Source: CAVZLD01 sp964522605
GTDB lineage: Bacteria; Planctomycetota; Planctomycetia; Pirellulales; Pirellulaceae
DNA length: 24,059 bases
NCBI GenBank assembly: GCA_964522605.1
Contig: CAZFWV010000071.1
Span: 1 to 24,059 of the forward strand
Direction: 5' to 3'
The notes under the pieces are model-generated. The model did no database searches. It was not told the DNA's origin and saw only the letters and a list, made by a program, of their open reading frames with translations. The translations under genes and the position numbers were made by a program. The first letter of the stretch is position 1; each line of letters starts with the position of its first letter. This document shows positions 1 through 7,416 of the stretch, in pieces.

Positions 1-172
1 TTCCGTTCTTTCTTCTGTCCTCGCCTGACGGCTGCGGGTTAAACGAATCGCCACGGGGAGGATGTTGTAACTTCATTCGAGCCAGCAACTCAAAAAATCG
101 CACGACCACTTCGACTGAGGATCGCAGCCAATTCACGCATCCAGACACCGAGTCCGGGTCCGGGTACTGCAC
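1..172 (-). CDS. Possible partial ORF running off the left edge, unassigned
   Basis: On the minus strand a frame is open from just below a TAG at 217-215 to the left edge, about 70 codons. It has no ATG near its beginning; in-frame GTG codons lie at 172, 148 and 136, none with a convincing Shine-Dalgarno sequence. The predicted peptide has an amphipathic stretch rich in Val, Phe and Leu followed by a polar, Pro/Arg/Lys-rich segment, and I recognise no family. It would be co-directional with and downstream of the LysM gene. The opposite strand is also open over nearly the same stretch, so this could be chance. If it is not a gene, positions 1-288 hold nothing I can name. Confidence 0.22.
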   Translation of the reverse strand, partial: MQYPDPDSVSGCVNWLRSSVEVVVRFFELLARMKLQHPPRGDSFNPQPSGEDRRKNG

Positions 173-288
173 CTGGTGGAGTATCTTAAAGGCTGAGAGG
201 ATGGGGCGCCTATCCTACCGGTCCAGCCGGAAGACCGACGGAAACGTCGAGCGGAACGCCATCGTGACGCATCCGGCCAGGTAGACGA

Positions 289-1572
289 TCAGGGTTTGAC
301 GACAACTTGCGAGCCGATCGAGAGAATCGCACTCAGGTCATCGGCGTCGACGGAACTCACAGCGATACAGCACAGTTCCGACTCATTCACATCCACGTGA
401 ATGCCTACGTTGTGTGCCGCGGTGATCTGTTCGCCGCGCAATCCGATCCAGCGATCGCCATACGGATTGCGTGCGTCCTCGCGCGTGATCCGTTCGAATG
501 TTCGCCGGTCGAAATACTCCCGTCCATTTTCTTTCGCGATGACCTCATACTTATTGTCGGATGGCGGAAGTTCGGGGCCCAGTCGGACCGGAAAACGGCC
601 CGCATAGTAACGTCCAAGAAAGACCGTGACCTCACTGCGAGAGCGCGAAATCTCGGCTCGGAATGGACCTCGCAGCACTTTGAGCGACTCACCGGGATCC
701 AATCGAGAGGGTGGCACGATGCCGTTGATCCGAGCAATCAGCTCCGCCGGTACGCCGTATTGTTCGGCCAACGAACCGAGCGTTTCTCCCTCGCGCACGA
801 TGTGGGCACTTTCCAGAAAGCTCTCTCTCGAATAGATCACCGTTCCGGCCAATTGATCGAGCAACTGGATGCAGCGCAGCGACTGTTCCTCGCTGAGCGT
901 AGGTTCTTCGTACCAAACGGTCAGTGCAAAGAGTGCTTCCGCCAGCTGTCCATTTTGCAGATTGGTTTGAACGGCTTTCCACGTCTCCTCGAATCCCGGG
1001 TGACCGTCGGAAGACGGCGGAGGCTCGTCCGTCGGAAACTGAGGCGTAGAAGTCTCCGGATAGGCGGACTCGCCGGCATCTTCCGAACGCCGATCGTAGT
1101 ATCCCTGCCCCGGACGTCCGGCTGCAGCCGGAGCGGTCGCACCTGCTGTCCCATCTTGGGGCGACGTGGGAGACGGAAGTGGTCCCGGCAAGGGCGCCGT
1201 CTCCGGCGGACTCAACGGAAGTCCCGTGGGTGCGTCGTCCGAATGCGGTCCACCGGTTGCGGCAGAAGCGACCGACGGATCCGGTGCCAACTCGATGTCC
1301 AAAGTCGAGTCCACACCTGATTCGGAGCGACTGCCCGACGTCGGAAAGGACTCGTCAGACGGAGGTATCGCCAGCTCGCCCGACGCACCTGGCTCAGGGA
1401 CGTTGACCAGTGGTCCCGGTTCGGCCACGATGCCCGGGCCCGTTGTATCCCAGATTTCCCCGATGGGTCGCTGGGCGACACCCGTCGGCGCCGGCTCACT
1501 GAGCACAACATACGTGCCATATCCGACGGCCAACAATGTTACCGTGACGATGGTATTCTTGATGGAGTTCAC
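289..1572 (-). CDS. LysM protein with degenerate L,D-transpeptidase (YkuD)-like C-terminus
   Basis: This is a membrane-anchored envelope protein of 427 aa. I chose the GTG at 1572 because GGGAGGA lies 5 nt upstream; a longer form to ATG 1662 would put 30 extra residues before the membrane helix and overlap the divergent gene's start codon. From the GTG the order is: signal anchor at about residues 6-25, a long Pro/Ser/Gly/Asp-rich linker to about 190, a short helical region, a LysM at about 256-300 (begins HIVREGETLGSLAEQYGV), then about 125 residues with the YkuD layout, including NPYGDRWIGLRG and a C-terminal DDL..IL..GSQVVV strand. Where active YkuD enzymes carry an SHGCIR-type motif, this one has ELCCIAV, so a Cys survives but the motif His and Arg are gone. 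LysM domains bind peptidoglycan, and YkuD enzymes make 3-3 crosslinks or attach lipoproteins. I infer wall binding with doubtful catalysis. Confidence 0.8.
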   Translation of the reverse strand: MNSIKNTIVTVTLLAVGYGTYVVLSEPAPTGVAQRPIGEIWDTTGPGIVAEPGPLVNVPEPGASGELAIPPSDESFPTSGSRSESGVDSTLDIELAPDPSVASAATGGPHSDDAPTGLPLSPPETAPLPGPLPSPTSPQDGTAGATAPAAAGRPGQGYYDRRSEDAGESAYPETSTPQFPTDEPPPSSDGHPGFEETWKAVQTNLQNGQLAEALFALTVWYEEPTLSEEQSLRCIQLLDQLAGTVIYSRESFLESAHIVREGETLGSLAEQYGVPAELIARINGIVPPSRLDPGESLKVLRGPFRAEISRSRSEVTVFLGRYYAGRFPVRLGPELPPSDNKYEVIAKENGREYFDRRTFERITREDARNPYGDRWIGLRGEQITAAHNVGIHVDVNESELCCIAVSSVDADDLSAILSIGSQVVVKP

Positions 1573-1577
1573 CTTCG

Positions 1578-1584
1578 TCCTCCC
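1578..1584 (-). promoter_or_regulatory. Shine-Dalgarno deciding the GTG start of the LysM gene
   Basis: The minus strand reads GGGAGGA here, 5 nt before the GTG at 1572. No comparable site precedes the upstream in-frame ATG at 1662. It supports the shorter protein, whose membrane helix then sits right at the N-terminus. Confidence 0.7.
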
Positions 1585-1660
1585 TGACGAATTCCGGATA
1601 CGTGCGTCAATTTCCCAGGAGTCGATTACGGGTTCTGATGGATCACTGGAGTCGGAGTAC

Positions 1661-1930
1661 ATGACTTACGGCAGCATCGACGAAGAACCGTGGGACGAGG
1701 ACTCTTCCGAAGACATCGTGGATGACGACGTCAGCGAAACCGTTCCTTGTCCCGAATGTGGGCAGCCGGTCTACGAAGATGCGGTACAGTGCCCCTCGTG
1801 TGGTAACTACATCAGCCCGTCGGCAAGCAGTGCCCACGACAGGCCTCGCTGGTGGATCATCTTGGGTTTCCTCGCCGCGTTGGCCGCATTCCTGTGGTAC
1901 TTGGCCTCGGGAGTCCTTGCACCCCATTGA
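1661..1930 (+). CDS. Small zinc-ribbon, single-pass membrane protein
   Basis: This is an 89-aa protein. Residues 1-25 are very acidic. Two CPxC knuckles follow at 30-33 (CPEC) and 44-47 (CPSC), the pattern of a four-Cys zinc ribbon, and then a hydrophobic helix at about 64-86. The most likely topology is a cytoplasmic zinc ribbon with a C-terminal membrane anchor. The ATG at 1661 overlaps by two bases the longest possible start of the divergent LysM gene, which is one reason to start that gene at 1572 and leave about 88 bp for promoters. A GGAG lies 3 nt before the ATG and another 9 nt before. The frame stays open upstream, antisense to the LysM gene, but that part has the composition of a shadow frame. 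Its function is unknown; small zinc-ribbon proteins of this kind are often annotated only by domain. Confidence 0.8.
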   Translation: MTYGSIDEEPWDEDSSEDIVDDDVSETVPCPECGQPVYEDAVQCPSCGNYISPSASSAHDRPRWWIILGFLAALAAFLWYLASGVLAPH

Positions 1931-2043
1931 AGCATCACGGACCGACACGCAACCGACCCGTTTCGCGGCGGCGGGATCATAGGCCAACTTCGACTCCGAC
2001 ACCAGAGCAACTTTGAGAAGGCATGCTATCCATGCATGCAGTT

Positions 2044-2904
2044 TCAACCGCTACGGATCAGGCGGTGAAATGCGTCGGTCAGCTGGCGCGTGATGGGACC
2101 AGGTTTCCCATTGCCGATCGGTCGGCTGTCGACCTTGACGACGGGAACCACTTCCGCGGCACTGCCGGTCAGAAAGCACTCGTCGGCGATGTACACGTCG
2201 TGCTTCGTGAGGGCGATTTCCTGAATTGGAATCGATTGTTCTTGAGCCAGATCGATGACCGCCTGGCGGGTGATTCCCTCCAAGATGCCCGCGTCGATCG
2301 GTGGCGTCAGCAAGCGTCCCTCGCGAACGAGAAATACATTATCGCCCGTGCATTCGGCCAGCTCGCCTTTGTGGTTCAGCATCAGAGCTTCCACACAGCC
2401 GGCCTGTAAACCTTCGATCTTCGCGAGGATGTTATTCAGGTAATTCAGCGATTTGACGCGCGGACTGAGCGCTGCCGGGTGATTTCGGATCGTGCTGACC
2501 GTCACAATCTCCAAGCCGTTCTTGTAGTACTCGTCCGGGTACAGCGTGATGTGATCAGTAATGATGATCACCTGGGGATGACTCGTCCGATTCGGATCAA
2601 GTCCTAGCGTCCCGGATCCGCGGGTAACGACCAGGCGAATGTAGGCATCCTTGAGCTGATTCCGCGCGAGCGTTTCATTGACTGCCCGCGCCATGTCATC
2701 CATCGACAAGGGAATCTCGAGCCAGATTGCCTTTGCCGAATTCCACAGTCGCTCCAGATGCTGCTTCAGTCGAAAGACTTTGCCGTCGTAGCTGCGCATG
2801 CCTTCGAAAACGCCGTCGCCATAGAGCAGACCGTGATCGTAGACGCTGATCTTCGCGTCTTCCTTGGCGTAGTACTTGCCGTCAATGTAGACTTCAAAAG
2901 ACAT
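2044..2904 (-). CDS. ilvE: Branched-chain amino acid aminotransferase (PLP fold type IV)
   Basis: It transfers amino groups between glutamate and the keto acids of Val, Leu and Ile, using PLP in the cytoplasm. The 286-aa length is typical. The family signature is clear: YDHGLLYGDGVFEGMR at about 22-37, RVKSLNYLNN at 149-158 with Lys151 as the likely PLP Schiff-base lysine, ELAECTGDNVF at 181-191, and the phosphate-binding GSAAEV near 247. The start is the ATG at 2904, giving MSFEVYIDG; a TTG four codons upstream is less likely. Related fold-IV enzymes (D-amino acid aminotransferase, aminodeoxychorismate lyase) are possible, but the sequence looks closest to IlvE. It stands alone: the twin repeat lies upstream and the zinc-ribbon gene converges from the other side. 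Confidence 0.9.
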   Translation of the reverse strand: MSFEVYIDGKYYAKEDAKISVYDHGLLYGDGVFEGMRSYDGKVFRLKQHLERLWNSAKAIWLEIPLSMDDMARAVNETLARNQLKDAYIRLVVTRGSGTLGLDPNRTSHPQVIIITDHITLYPDEYYKNGLEIVTVSTIRNHPAALSPRVKSLNYLNNILAKIEGLQAGCVEALMLNHKGELAECTGDNVFLVREGRLLTPPIDAGILEGITRQAVIDLAQEQSIPIQEIALTKHDVYIADECFLTGSAAEVVPVVKVDSRPIGNGKPGPITRQLTDAFHRLIRSG

Positions 2905-2932
2905 GCAATCTCGCAAAGCTGGCTAACGCTCT

Positions 2933-3138
2933 GTCAAGGCTTGGATTTCGAGTTAGGTGCCACTGGCTATGCCCGTGCCAGAGCTTGCTGACTTGATCTG
3001 TCGTTGCACTGGCAAAGCCAGTGGCACCCGGCGGGTGCTAAGTCAAGGCTTGGATTTCGGTTCCGGTGCCACTGGCTACGCCAGTGCCAGAGCTTGCTGA
3101 CTTGAACAATCGTCACACTGGCAGAGCCAGTGGCACCC
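2933..3138. repeat. Two tandem 97-bp hairpin repeats (2933-3029 and 3042-3138)
   Basis: Two copies of the same 97-bp unit, about 12 mismatches apart by eye, are separated by 12 bp (period 109). Each begins GTCAAGGCTTGGATTTCG and ends GGCACCC. Inside each copy, GGTGCCACTGGC near the start is the inverse of GCCAGTGGCACC at the end, giving an outer stem across about 75 bp. Short local hairpins (CACTGGC, 3-nt loop, GCCAGTG) sit within: two in copy 2, one in copy 1, because copy 1's first hairpin is spoiled by mismatches. The element lies between lolD and ilvE, both on the minus strand. No reading frame explains it. It behaves like a REP/MITE-type mobile intergenic repeat. Confidence 0.85.
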
Positions 3139-3161
3139 TTATTCCTAGACTGGGCACAGCA

Positions 3162-3977
3162 CTAGGCTGCCTGAGTTACGCGACCTTCCACCAGTTGCAC
3201 AACGCGGTGAGCCCGCTGGGCACTGGCGGGGTCGTGGGTCACCATGACTATAGTGAGCTTGTGATCCTGGTTCAAGGACTGGAGCAACTGGAGGATCTGG
3301 AGACCCGTCTGCCGGTCCAAATTGCCGGTCGGCTCGTCCGCCAGCAGGATTTGCGGCTGGTTCATCAGCGAGCGCGCGATTGCCGCCCGCTGCATTTCAC
3401 CACCGGATAGCTCGCGAGGGCGATGGGTCAGGCGGTGCCCCAGACCGACCAAGTCCAGCAGCTCTCGAGCACGTTCACGATCGTCTCGGCGTCGGATCCA
3501 GGCCGATCGCAAGGGTGCAGCGATCATGGCCGGCAGCAAGACGTTCTCGAGCGTCGTCAGTTCCGGCAGGAGGTGGTAGAACTGAAACACGATTCCCACC
3601 TGTCGATTTCTCCACCGGTCGCGTCGCAAGGTCGACAGGTTGTCGATGCGTTGACCGTCGAAGCAGATTTCGCCGTCATCCGGCGAATCGAGCGTAGCCA
3701 ACAGATGCAGCAGCGTACTCTTGCCCGAGCCACTCTTGCCGACAACCGCGAGGAATTCGCCATCTTGTACACTCAGATCGACATTTCGCAGGACGGGAAT
3801 TGTCACCTGGCCCTTGCGATAGTTTTTCCGCAGTCCGTGGGCTGACATCCGAACTTGCGCTGCGGGGCTGATCGAAGCCCGTGGTCGTGGCACGATCGCG
3901 ACGGTCAGCTCCGAGTCCATGGCCGATCCGGGTGGCATCAGACTGCCCGGCAATACCGGGTGAAGCGGGTCATTCAT
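3162..3977 (-). CDS. lolD: ABC transporter ATP-binding protein, LolD/MacB type
   Basis: This is the ATPase subunit of a type VII ABC system, which extracts lipoproteins from the inner membrane (LolCDE) or powers related mechanotransmission transporters. In the 271-aa form: Walker A GKSGSGKST at 80-88, Q-loop FQFYHLLPELT near 131-141, signature LSGGE at 190-194, Walker B LLADEP at 211-216, H-loop His248. The FQ-x-HLLPELT-x-LENV segment is typical of LolD/MacB ATPases. I chose the ATG at 3977, which overlaps the end of the permease gene by 8 bp, implying translational coupling; longer frames would overlap it much more. About 45 residues precede the core domain, longer than E. coli LolD, and look disordered. 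It is the last gene of the lysS-lolC-lolD run. Confidence 0.9.
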   Translation of the reverse strand: MNDPLHPVLPGSLMPPGSAMDSELTVAIVPRPRASISPAAQVRMSAHGLRKNYRKGQVTIPVLRNVDLSVQDGEFLAVVGKSGSGKSTLLHLLATLDSPDDGEICFDGQRIDNLSTLRRDRWRNRQVGIVFQFYHLLPELTTLENVLLPAMIAAPLRSAWIRRRDDRERARELLDLVGLGHRLTHRPRELSGGEMQRAAIARSLMNQPQILLADEPTGNLDRQTGLQILQLLQSLNQDHKLTIVMVTHDPASAQRAHRVVQLVEGRVTQAA

Positions 3978-5523
3978 ATCGCAGAGCCTCCACGGGATGC
4001 ATTCGGGCGGCACGAACAGCAGGCAGAACGCTCGCCAGCACGGCAATCAACATGGCTCCCGCCACAATCCAGCTGACGGTTGAGGCGCGGATGATCGTGG
4101 GGATTTCCTGAAAATAGTAAATCGTGGGATCGAAGACCTCGCGGCCGGTCAACAGCTCCAGCCAGCCAGCAATTCGGTTGATGTTCACGACGAACAGCAA
4201 TCCGAGGATCATTCCCACACCGGAACCGACGCAGCCGAGCGACAGCCCGTAGCCCAGGAAGATCGTCATCACGCCTCGGCTTGTCGCACCCAAAGATTTC
4301 AGTACGCCGATGTCACGAGTCTTCTCGACGACGATCATGAAGAAGGTCGCCAGGATCCCAAAACCCGCGACGGCGATAATGAGAAACAGAAGGATGTTCA
4401 AGATTGTGGTTTCCATCTGGACCGCGGCTAAGAGCGGCCCTTGCAGCTCTTTCCAAGTCTGAATCCGATACGGAAACAGCTCCGCTGGAAAACGCTGCCG
4501 CAGTCGATCGCAGATCCCATTCAGGTCTGCTCCAGGTCGCAGACGGAGCTGGATCGAGCTGACCGCAGCCATGCCGGTTTGAGGGTCGATCATCCCTCGC
4601 AGATACTGCAGATGTTTGATCGGGACGAAGGCAAAGCTCGAGTCATACTCGCTCATTTTGCTTTCGTAGAAATCGACGACGGTCAGATTGGCACTGACCG
4701 CCTGAGGCGGCGTGCCGGCGGTCGGAAAGGTGGCCTTGATGTCGTCCCCCGGTTTGCAGAGGAACAGGTCGACCACCTCCCCTTCCGGCGTCCGATGCCG
4801 GATGTTCGAGATCGCGATTCCCAGGACGATTCCCACATGCTGGTCGGTCAGTGGATCAAACGTCTGATCCGACTCTTCCTCCGCCACGGCCGCAAACGGA
4901 TCGGCTGCCAGATCCTCGGCGGACAGGCCTTCACCGACCGAACTTGGAAGGTCCGCTTCGTTTCCGACAGGCGACTCGGGGGCGGGTGTCGAAAACTTGT
5001 CCATCTGCTCGTGGTAAAAACGGTCCTGTGCCACGCGCATTCGCCGATAAACCCAGCCGGCCTCCGGAAGCCGCGGGTCAAAGCCGCTCTCCCGAAGCTG
5101 AAAACTTAACTGCCGGCGGTTCTCCGGATGCAGCAGATACTGACTAAAGTCACTGACCTGGGCATACGTTTGTTCATCGATGCCGATTAAGCTGACCTGG
5201 CGCGTAATCCATTGGCCACGAAGTTGAAAGCTGATCATCGCGGGGATGTGCACGGTATGCGTCAGACCCGCCAAGTCTTCGCCGAGGATGTCGCGAATCT
5301 CCCGTTCCAGGATCTCGGGATCGTTGATCCCCTCCATGCTGTGGGCCTCGACGACGATATCCGACAGGATCCCGTGCAGGCGTTTGTGCATCTCGTGCTG
5401 GAAGCCGGACATCACGCTGTTCACCACGATCATCGTGGCCACGCCCAGGGTCACGCTGACAATGGACGCCAGCGCGATATAACGCGTGCGCAAGTACCGC
5501 AAGCATAGCAGCAGCTTATACAT
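3970..5523 (-). CDS. lolC: Lipoprotein-release-type ABC permease (LolC/LolE family)
   Basis: This is the membrane partner of the adjacent ATPase. It is 517 aa with the FtsX/MacB four-helix layout: TM1 about 17-39, a large periplasmic domain, then TM2 375-399, TM3 418-446 and TM4 481-505. The LolC/E-type cytoplasmic loop EKTRDIGVLKSLGAT (400-414) and the C-terminal PAVRAARMHPVEALRYE are clear. The ATG at 5523 has AAAGGA 6 nt upstream; a TTG two codons earlier is an alternative. It is about 100 residues longer than E. coli LolC. Much of the excess falls at about 131-228 in the periplasmic domain, where residues 178-228 are rich in Pro, Ala, Glu and Asp and look like a flexible insert. With only one permease gene here, the transporter may be a homodimer, or a second permease may be encoded elsewhere. 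Confidence 0.88.
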   Translation of the reverse strand: MYKLLLCLRYLRTRYIALASIVSVTLGVATMIVVNSVMSGFQHEMHKRLHGILSDIVVEAHSMEGINDPEILEREIRDILGEDLAGLTHTVHIPAMISFQLRGQWITRQVSLIGIDEQTYAQVSDFSQYLLHPENRRQLSFQLRESGFDPRLPEAGWVYRRMRVAQDRFYHEQMDKFSTPAPESPVGNEADLPSSVGEGLSAEDLAADPFAAVAEEESDQTFDPLTDQHVGIVLGIAISNIRHRTPEGEVVDLFLCKPGDDIKATFPTAGTPPQAVSANLTVVDFYESKMSEYDSSFAFVPIKHLQYLRGMIDPQTGMAAVSSIQLRLRPGADLNGICDRLRQRFPAELFPYRIQTWKELQGPLLAAVQMETTILNILLFLIIAVAGFGILATFFMIVVEKTRDIGVLKSLGATSRGVMTIFLGYGLSLGCVGSGVGMILGLLFVVNINRIAGWLELLTGREVFDPTIYYFQEIPTIIRASTVSWIVAGAMLIAVLASVLPAVRAARMHPVEALRYE

Positions 5524-5610
5524 GGCCAATCCTTTGGCGGACCCAAGAAGGTGTCCTCAGCAAACCCGCAAATCCCTTCGCGGTCATGGGTTCCGATCGC
5601 CCAGTGCCCT

Positions 5611-7179
5611 TTAGACGCTTGCCTCAGGGCGCAGCAGGGGGAACAGAATCACATCGCGTATCGTCTGACTGTTGGTCAATAGCATGACTAGGCGGTCGAT
5701 GCCAAGACCTAATCCGCCCGCGGGCGGCATTCCATGGCGGAGCGCCCGGATGAAATCGTGGTCCATTCGGGCCATCGACTCGTCATCGGGCAGCCCTGCT
5801 AGCTGCGTCCGAAACAGCTCTTCCTGCAGGTCCGGGTCATTCAACTCGGTATAGGCGTTGGCGATTTCCATCCCCTGCACGAACAGCTCAAAGCGCTCGG
5901 CAATCTCGGGCTGTCCCTGTTTTCGTTTCGTCAGCGGACAGATGCTGGCAGGATAGTCCAATACGAACACGGGTCCCGTCAACTGATCCTCAACGCGCTG
6001 CTCAAAGACATCGTTCTTGATCACATCCGGATGTCGCCCTGCCGTCGGAATCCCCTGCTCGCTGGCCAACCGGGCCACCGCCGCAGCGTCGTGCGGATCG
6101 ATCCCGGTATGCTCCTGGAACAGCTCATTGTACGTCTTGCGAGCAAACGGCGGAGTGAAGTCGACCGTCTTCGCACCCCAGGTAAGCTGTGTGCCACGCC
6201 CGAGTGCCTCCAGCGCATCGACAATGACGGCCTCGGTCAGTTCCATCATCGTCTCATAGTTCCCATAAGCCTCGTAGGCCTCCAGCATCGTGAACTCGGG
6301 ATTGTGTCGTGGGCTGATGCCTTCATTACGGTAGACACGCCCCAATTCGAAGACACGTTCCATGCCTCCGACAAGCAGTCGCTTCAGATGCAGCTCGAGC
6401 GCAATCCGTAGGAACAGATCGATGTCGAGCGCATTGTGATGCGTCGTGAATGGACGCGCAGCGGCACCTCCGGCGATCGAATGGAGTGTGGGCCCTTCGA
6501 TTTCACAGAACCCACGACGGCTGAGCGTCTCGCGAATCGATCGGACAATCGTGGTGCGGTCGAGAAAGCGCGGCAGGACCTGATCTCCATAGAACAGATC
6601 CAGATACCGCATCCGCTGCCGCAACTCCGGATCCGTGAGTCCGTGATGCTTCTCGGGAGGCGGTTCGAGGGATTTGCAGAGGAAGTGCAATGTCTCGGCA
6701 AAGATGGTCAACTCACCGGTCCGTGTTCGACGCAACTGGCCATCGACACCGATCAGATCTCCCAGGTCGACGCAATCGGACAATTGCCACGCCTGCTCAC
6801 CAACCTGCTTCTTTCCCACAAACAGTTGGATCTGACCGGTCTGGTCTCGAATGTCGATGAACTTCAGCTTCCCGGTGTCACGGAGCAACACCACGCGGCC
6901 GGCGGCGCGGACACGAGGTCCGACCAATTCGCCCGGACCCTGTTCGGATAACCACTGCCGGAAATCGAACTCGGGTTGTGTTTCCAGTTCCGGCAACGGA
7001 ACCGATTCGCCTGTTTCTGTCTGGAACTGGATTTCATCGGCGCGGTCCCGAATGCGTCCGATCGATAATCGGCCGTCGAATCGCCCACCCCAAGGATCCA
7101 ATCCGAGTTGTTGAATCCGTTCGAGCTTGTCGCGCCGCGAACGTTCCAGATTTCCCACCGGTTCGGATTGCGTCGTCAT
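5611..7179 (-). CDS. lysS: Lysyl-tRNA synthetase, class II
   Basis: It charges tRNA-Lys with lysine in the cytoplasm. The 522-aa protein has an N-terminal OB-fold anticodon-binding domain (about 85-170, with GKLKFIDIRDQTGQIQLF) and a class II catalytic core. Motif 1 lies around PTLHSIAGGAAARPF (230-244), motif 2 is FELGRVYRNEGISPRHNPEF (277-296), and motif 3 is GGLGLGIDRLVMLLT (488-502). A segment of about 35 residues at 50-85 looks extra compared with the usual bacterial enzyme, between the N-terminal helix and the OB fold. The ATG at 7179 gives MTTQSEPVG with only weak ribosome-binding sequence. It leads a minus-strand run, with lolC 87 bp downstream, and is divergent from the receptor kinase across 237 bp. 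Confidence 0.96.
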   Translation of the reverse strand: MTTQSEPVGNLERSRRDKLERIQQLGLDPWGGRFDGRLSIGRIRDRADEIQFQTETGESVPLPELETQPEFDFRQWLSEQGPGELVGPRVRAAGRVVLLRDTGKLKFIDIRDQTGQIQLFVGKKQVGEQAWQLSDCVDLGDLIGVDGQLRRTRTGELTIFAETLHFLCKSLEPPPEKHHGLTDPELRQRMRYLDLFYGDQVLPRFLDRTTIVRSIRETLSRRGFCEIEGPTLHSIAGGAAARPFTTHHNALDIDLFLRIALELHLKRLLVGGMERVFELGRVYRNEGISPRHNPEFTMLEAYEAYGNYETMMELTEAVIVDALEALGRGTQLTWGAKTVDFTPPFARKTYNELFQEHTGIDPHDAAAVARLASEQGIPTAGRHPDVIKNDVFEQRVEDQLTGPVFVLDYPASICPLTKRKQGQPEIAERFELFVQGMEIANAYTELNDPDLQEELFRTQLAGLPDDESMARMDHDFIRALRHGMPPAGGLGLGIDRLVMLLTNSQTIRDVILFPLLRPEASV

Positions 7180-7341
7180 GTTCAGCAGCTCGGTTGAAGG
7201 CAGCGAAGGAGGGGTACGCCTCAGGCCGAATCACGGGCTGGACGTAAGATCAAGCTGGGGGAAAGGGAAAACGCCTCGCCGCGGGACGGGCGCGAATCGC
7301 GACATTTTAGTGCAACCCACCGCCACGTCAACGTCGCCCCA

Positions 7342-7379
7342 GAATTCCCCGCAACGGAATTCCGGTTTTCGGCTATGAT
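7342..7379 (+). promoter_or_regulatory. Inverted repeat and -10-like box upstream of the receptor kinase
   Basis: In the lysS/kinase divergent region, GAATTCC (7342-7348) and GGAATTC (7356-7362) form a 7-bp inverted repeat with a 7-bp spacer. A TATGAT sits at 7374-7379, about 38 bp before the kinase ATG. I see no good -35 at the usual distance, so any promoter here is weak or depends on an activator at the repeat. No terminator-like T-run follows the repeat. Confidence 0.3.
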
Positions 7380-7416
7380 GCACTGCGATGGTGATTCCTG
7401 AAGCGAACCTCGTGTC

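Noticed and set aside
61..120. T-run on the minus strand near position 90 as a terminator for the LysM gene
   Set aside because: There is a run of six Ts (A-run on the plus strand), but no GC-rich stem precedes it, and it is about 190 bp past the stop codon.
307..1320. Long plus-strand frame antisense to the LysM gene
   Set aside because: Its peptide is Arg/Ser-rich without domains, and the minus strand there encodes a recognisable LysM and YkuD-like protein. It is a shadow.
2021..2039. GCATGC...GCATGC repeat between the zinc-ribbon and ilvE genes as a terminator
   Set aside because: The arms are 6-bp self-palindromes with no T-run on either side; too short to call.
2933..3138. CRISPR-like array
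   Set aside because: There are only two long units with internal hairpins and no short repeat-spacer pattern; no cas genes are nearby.
4441..5109. Plus-strand 222-codon frame antisense to lolC
   Set aside because: Arg-rich composition with no motif; the permease on the other strand is unambiguous.
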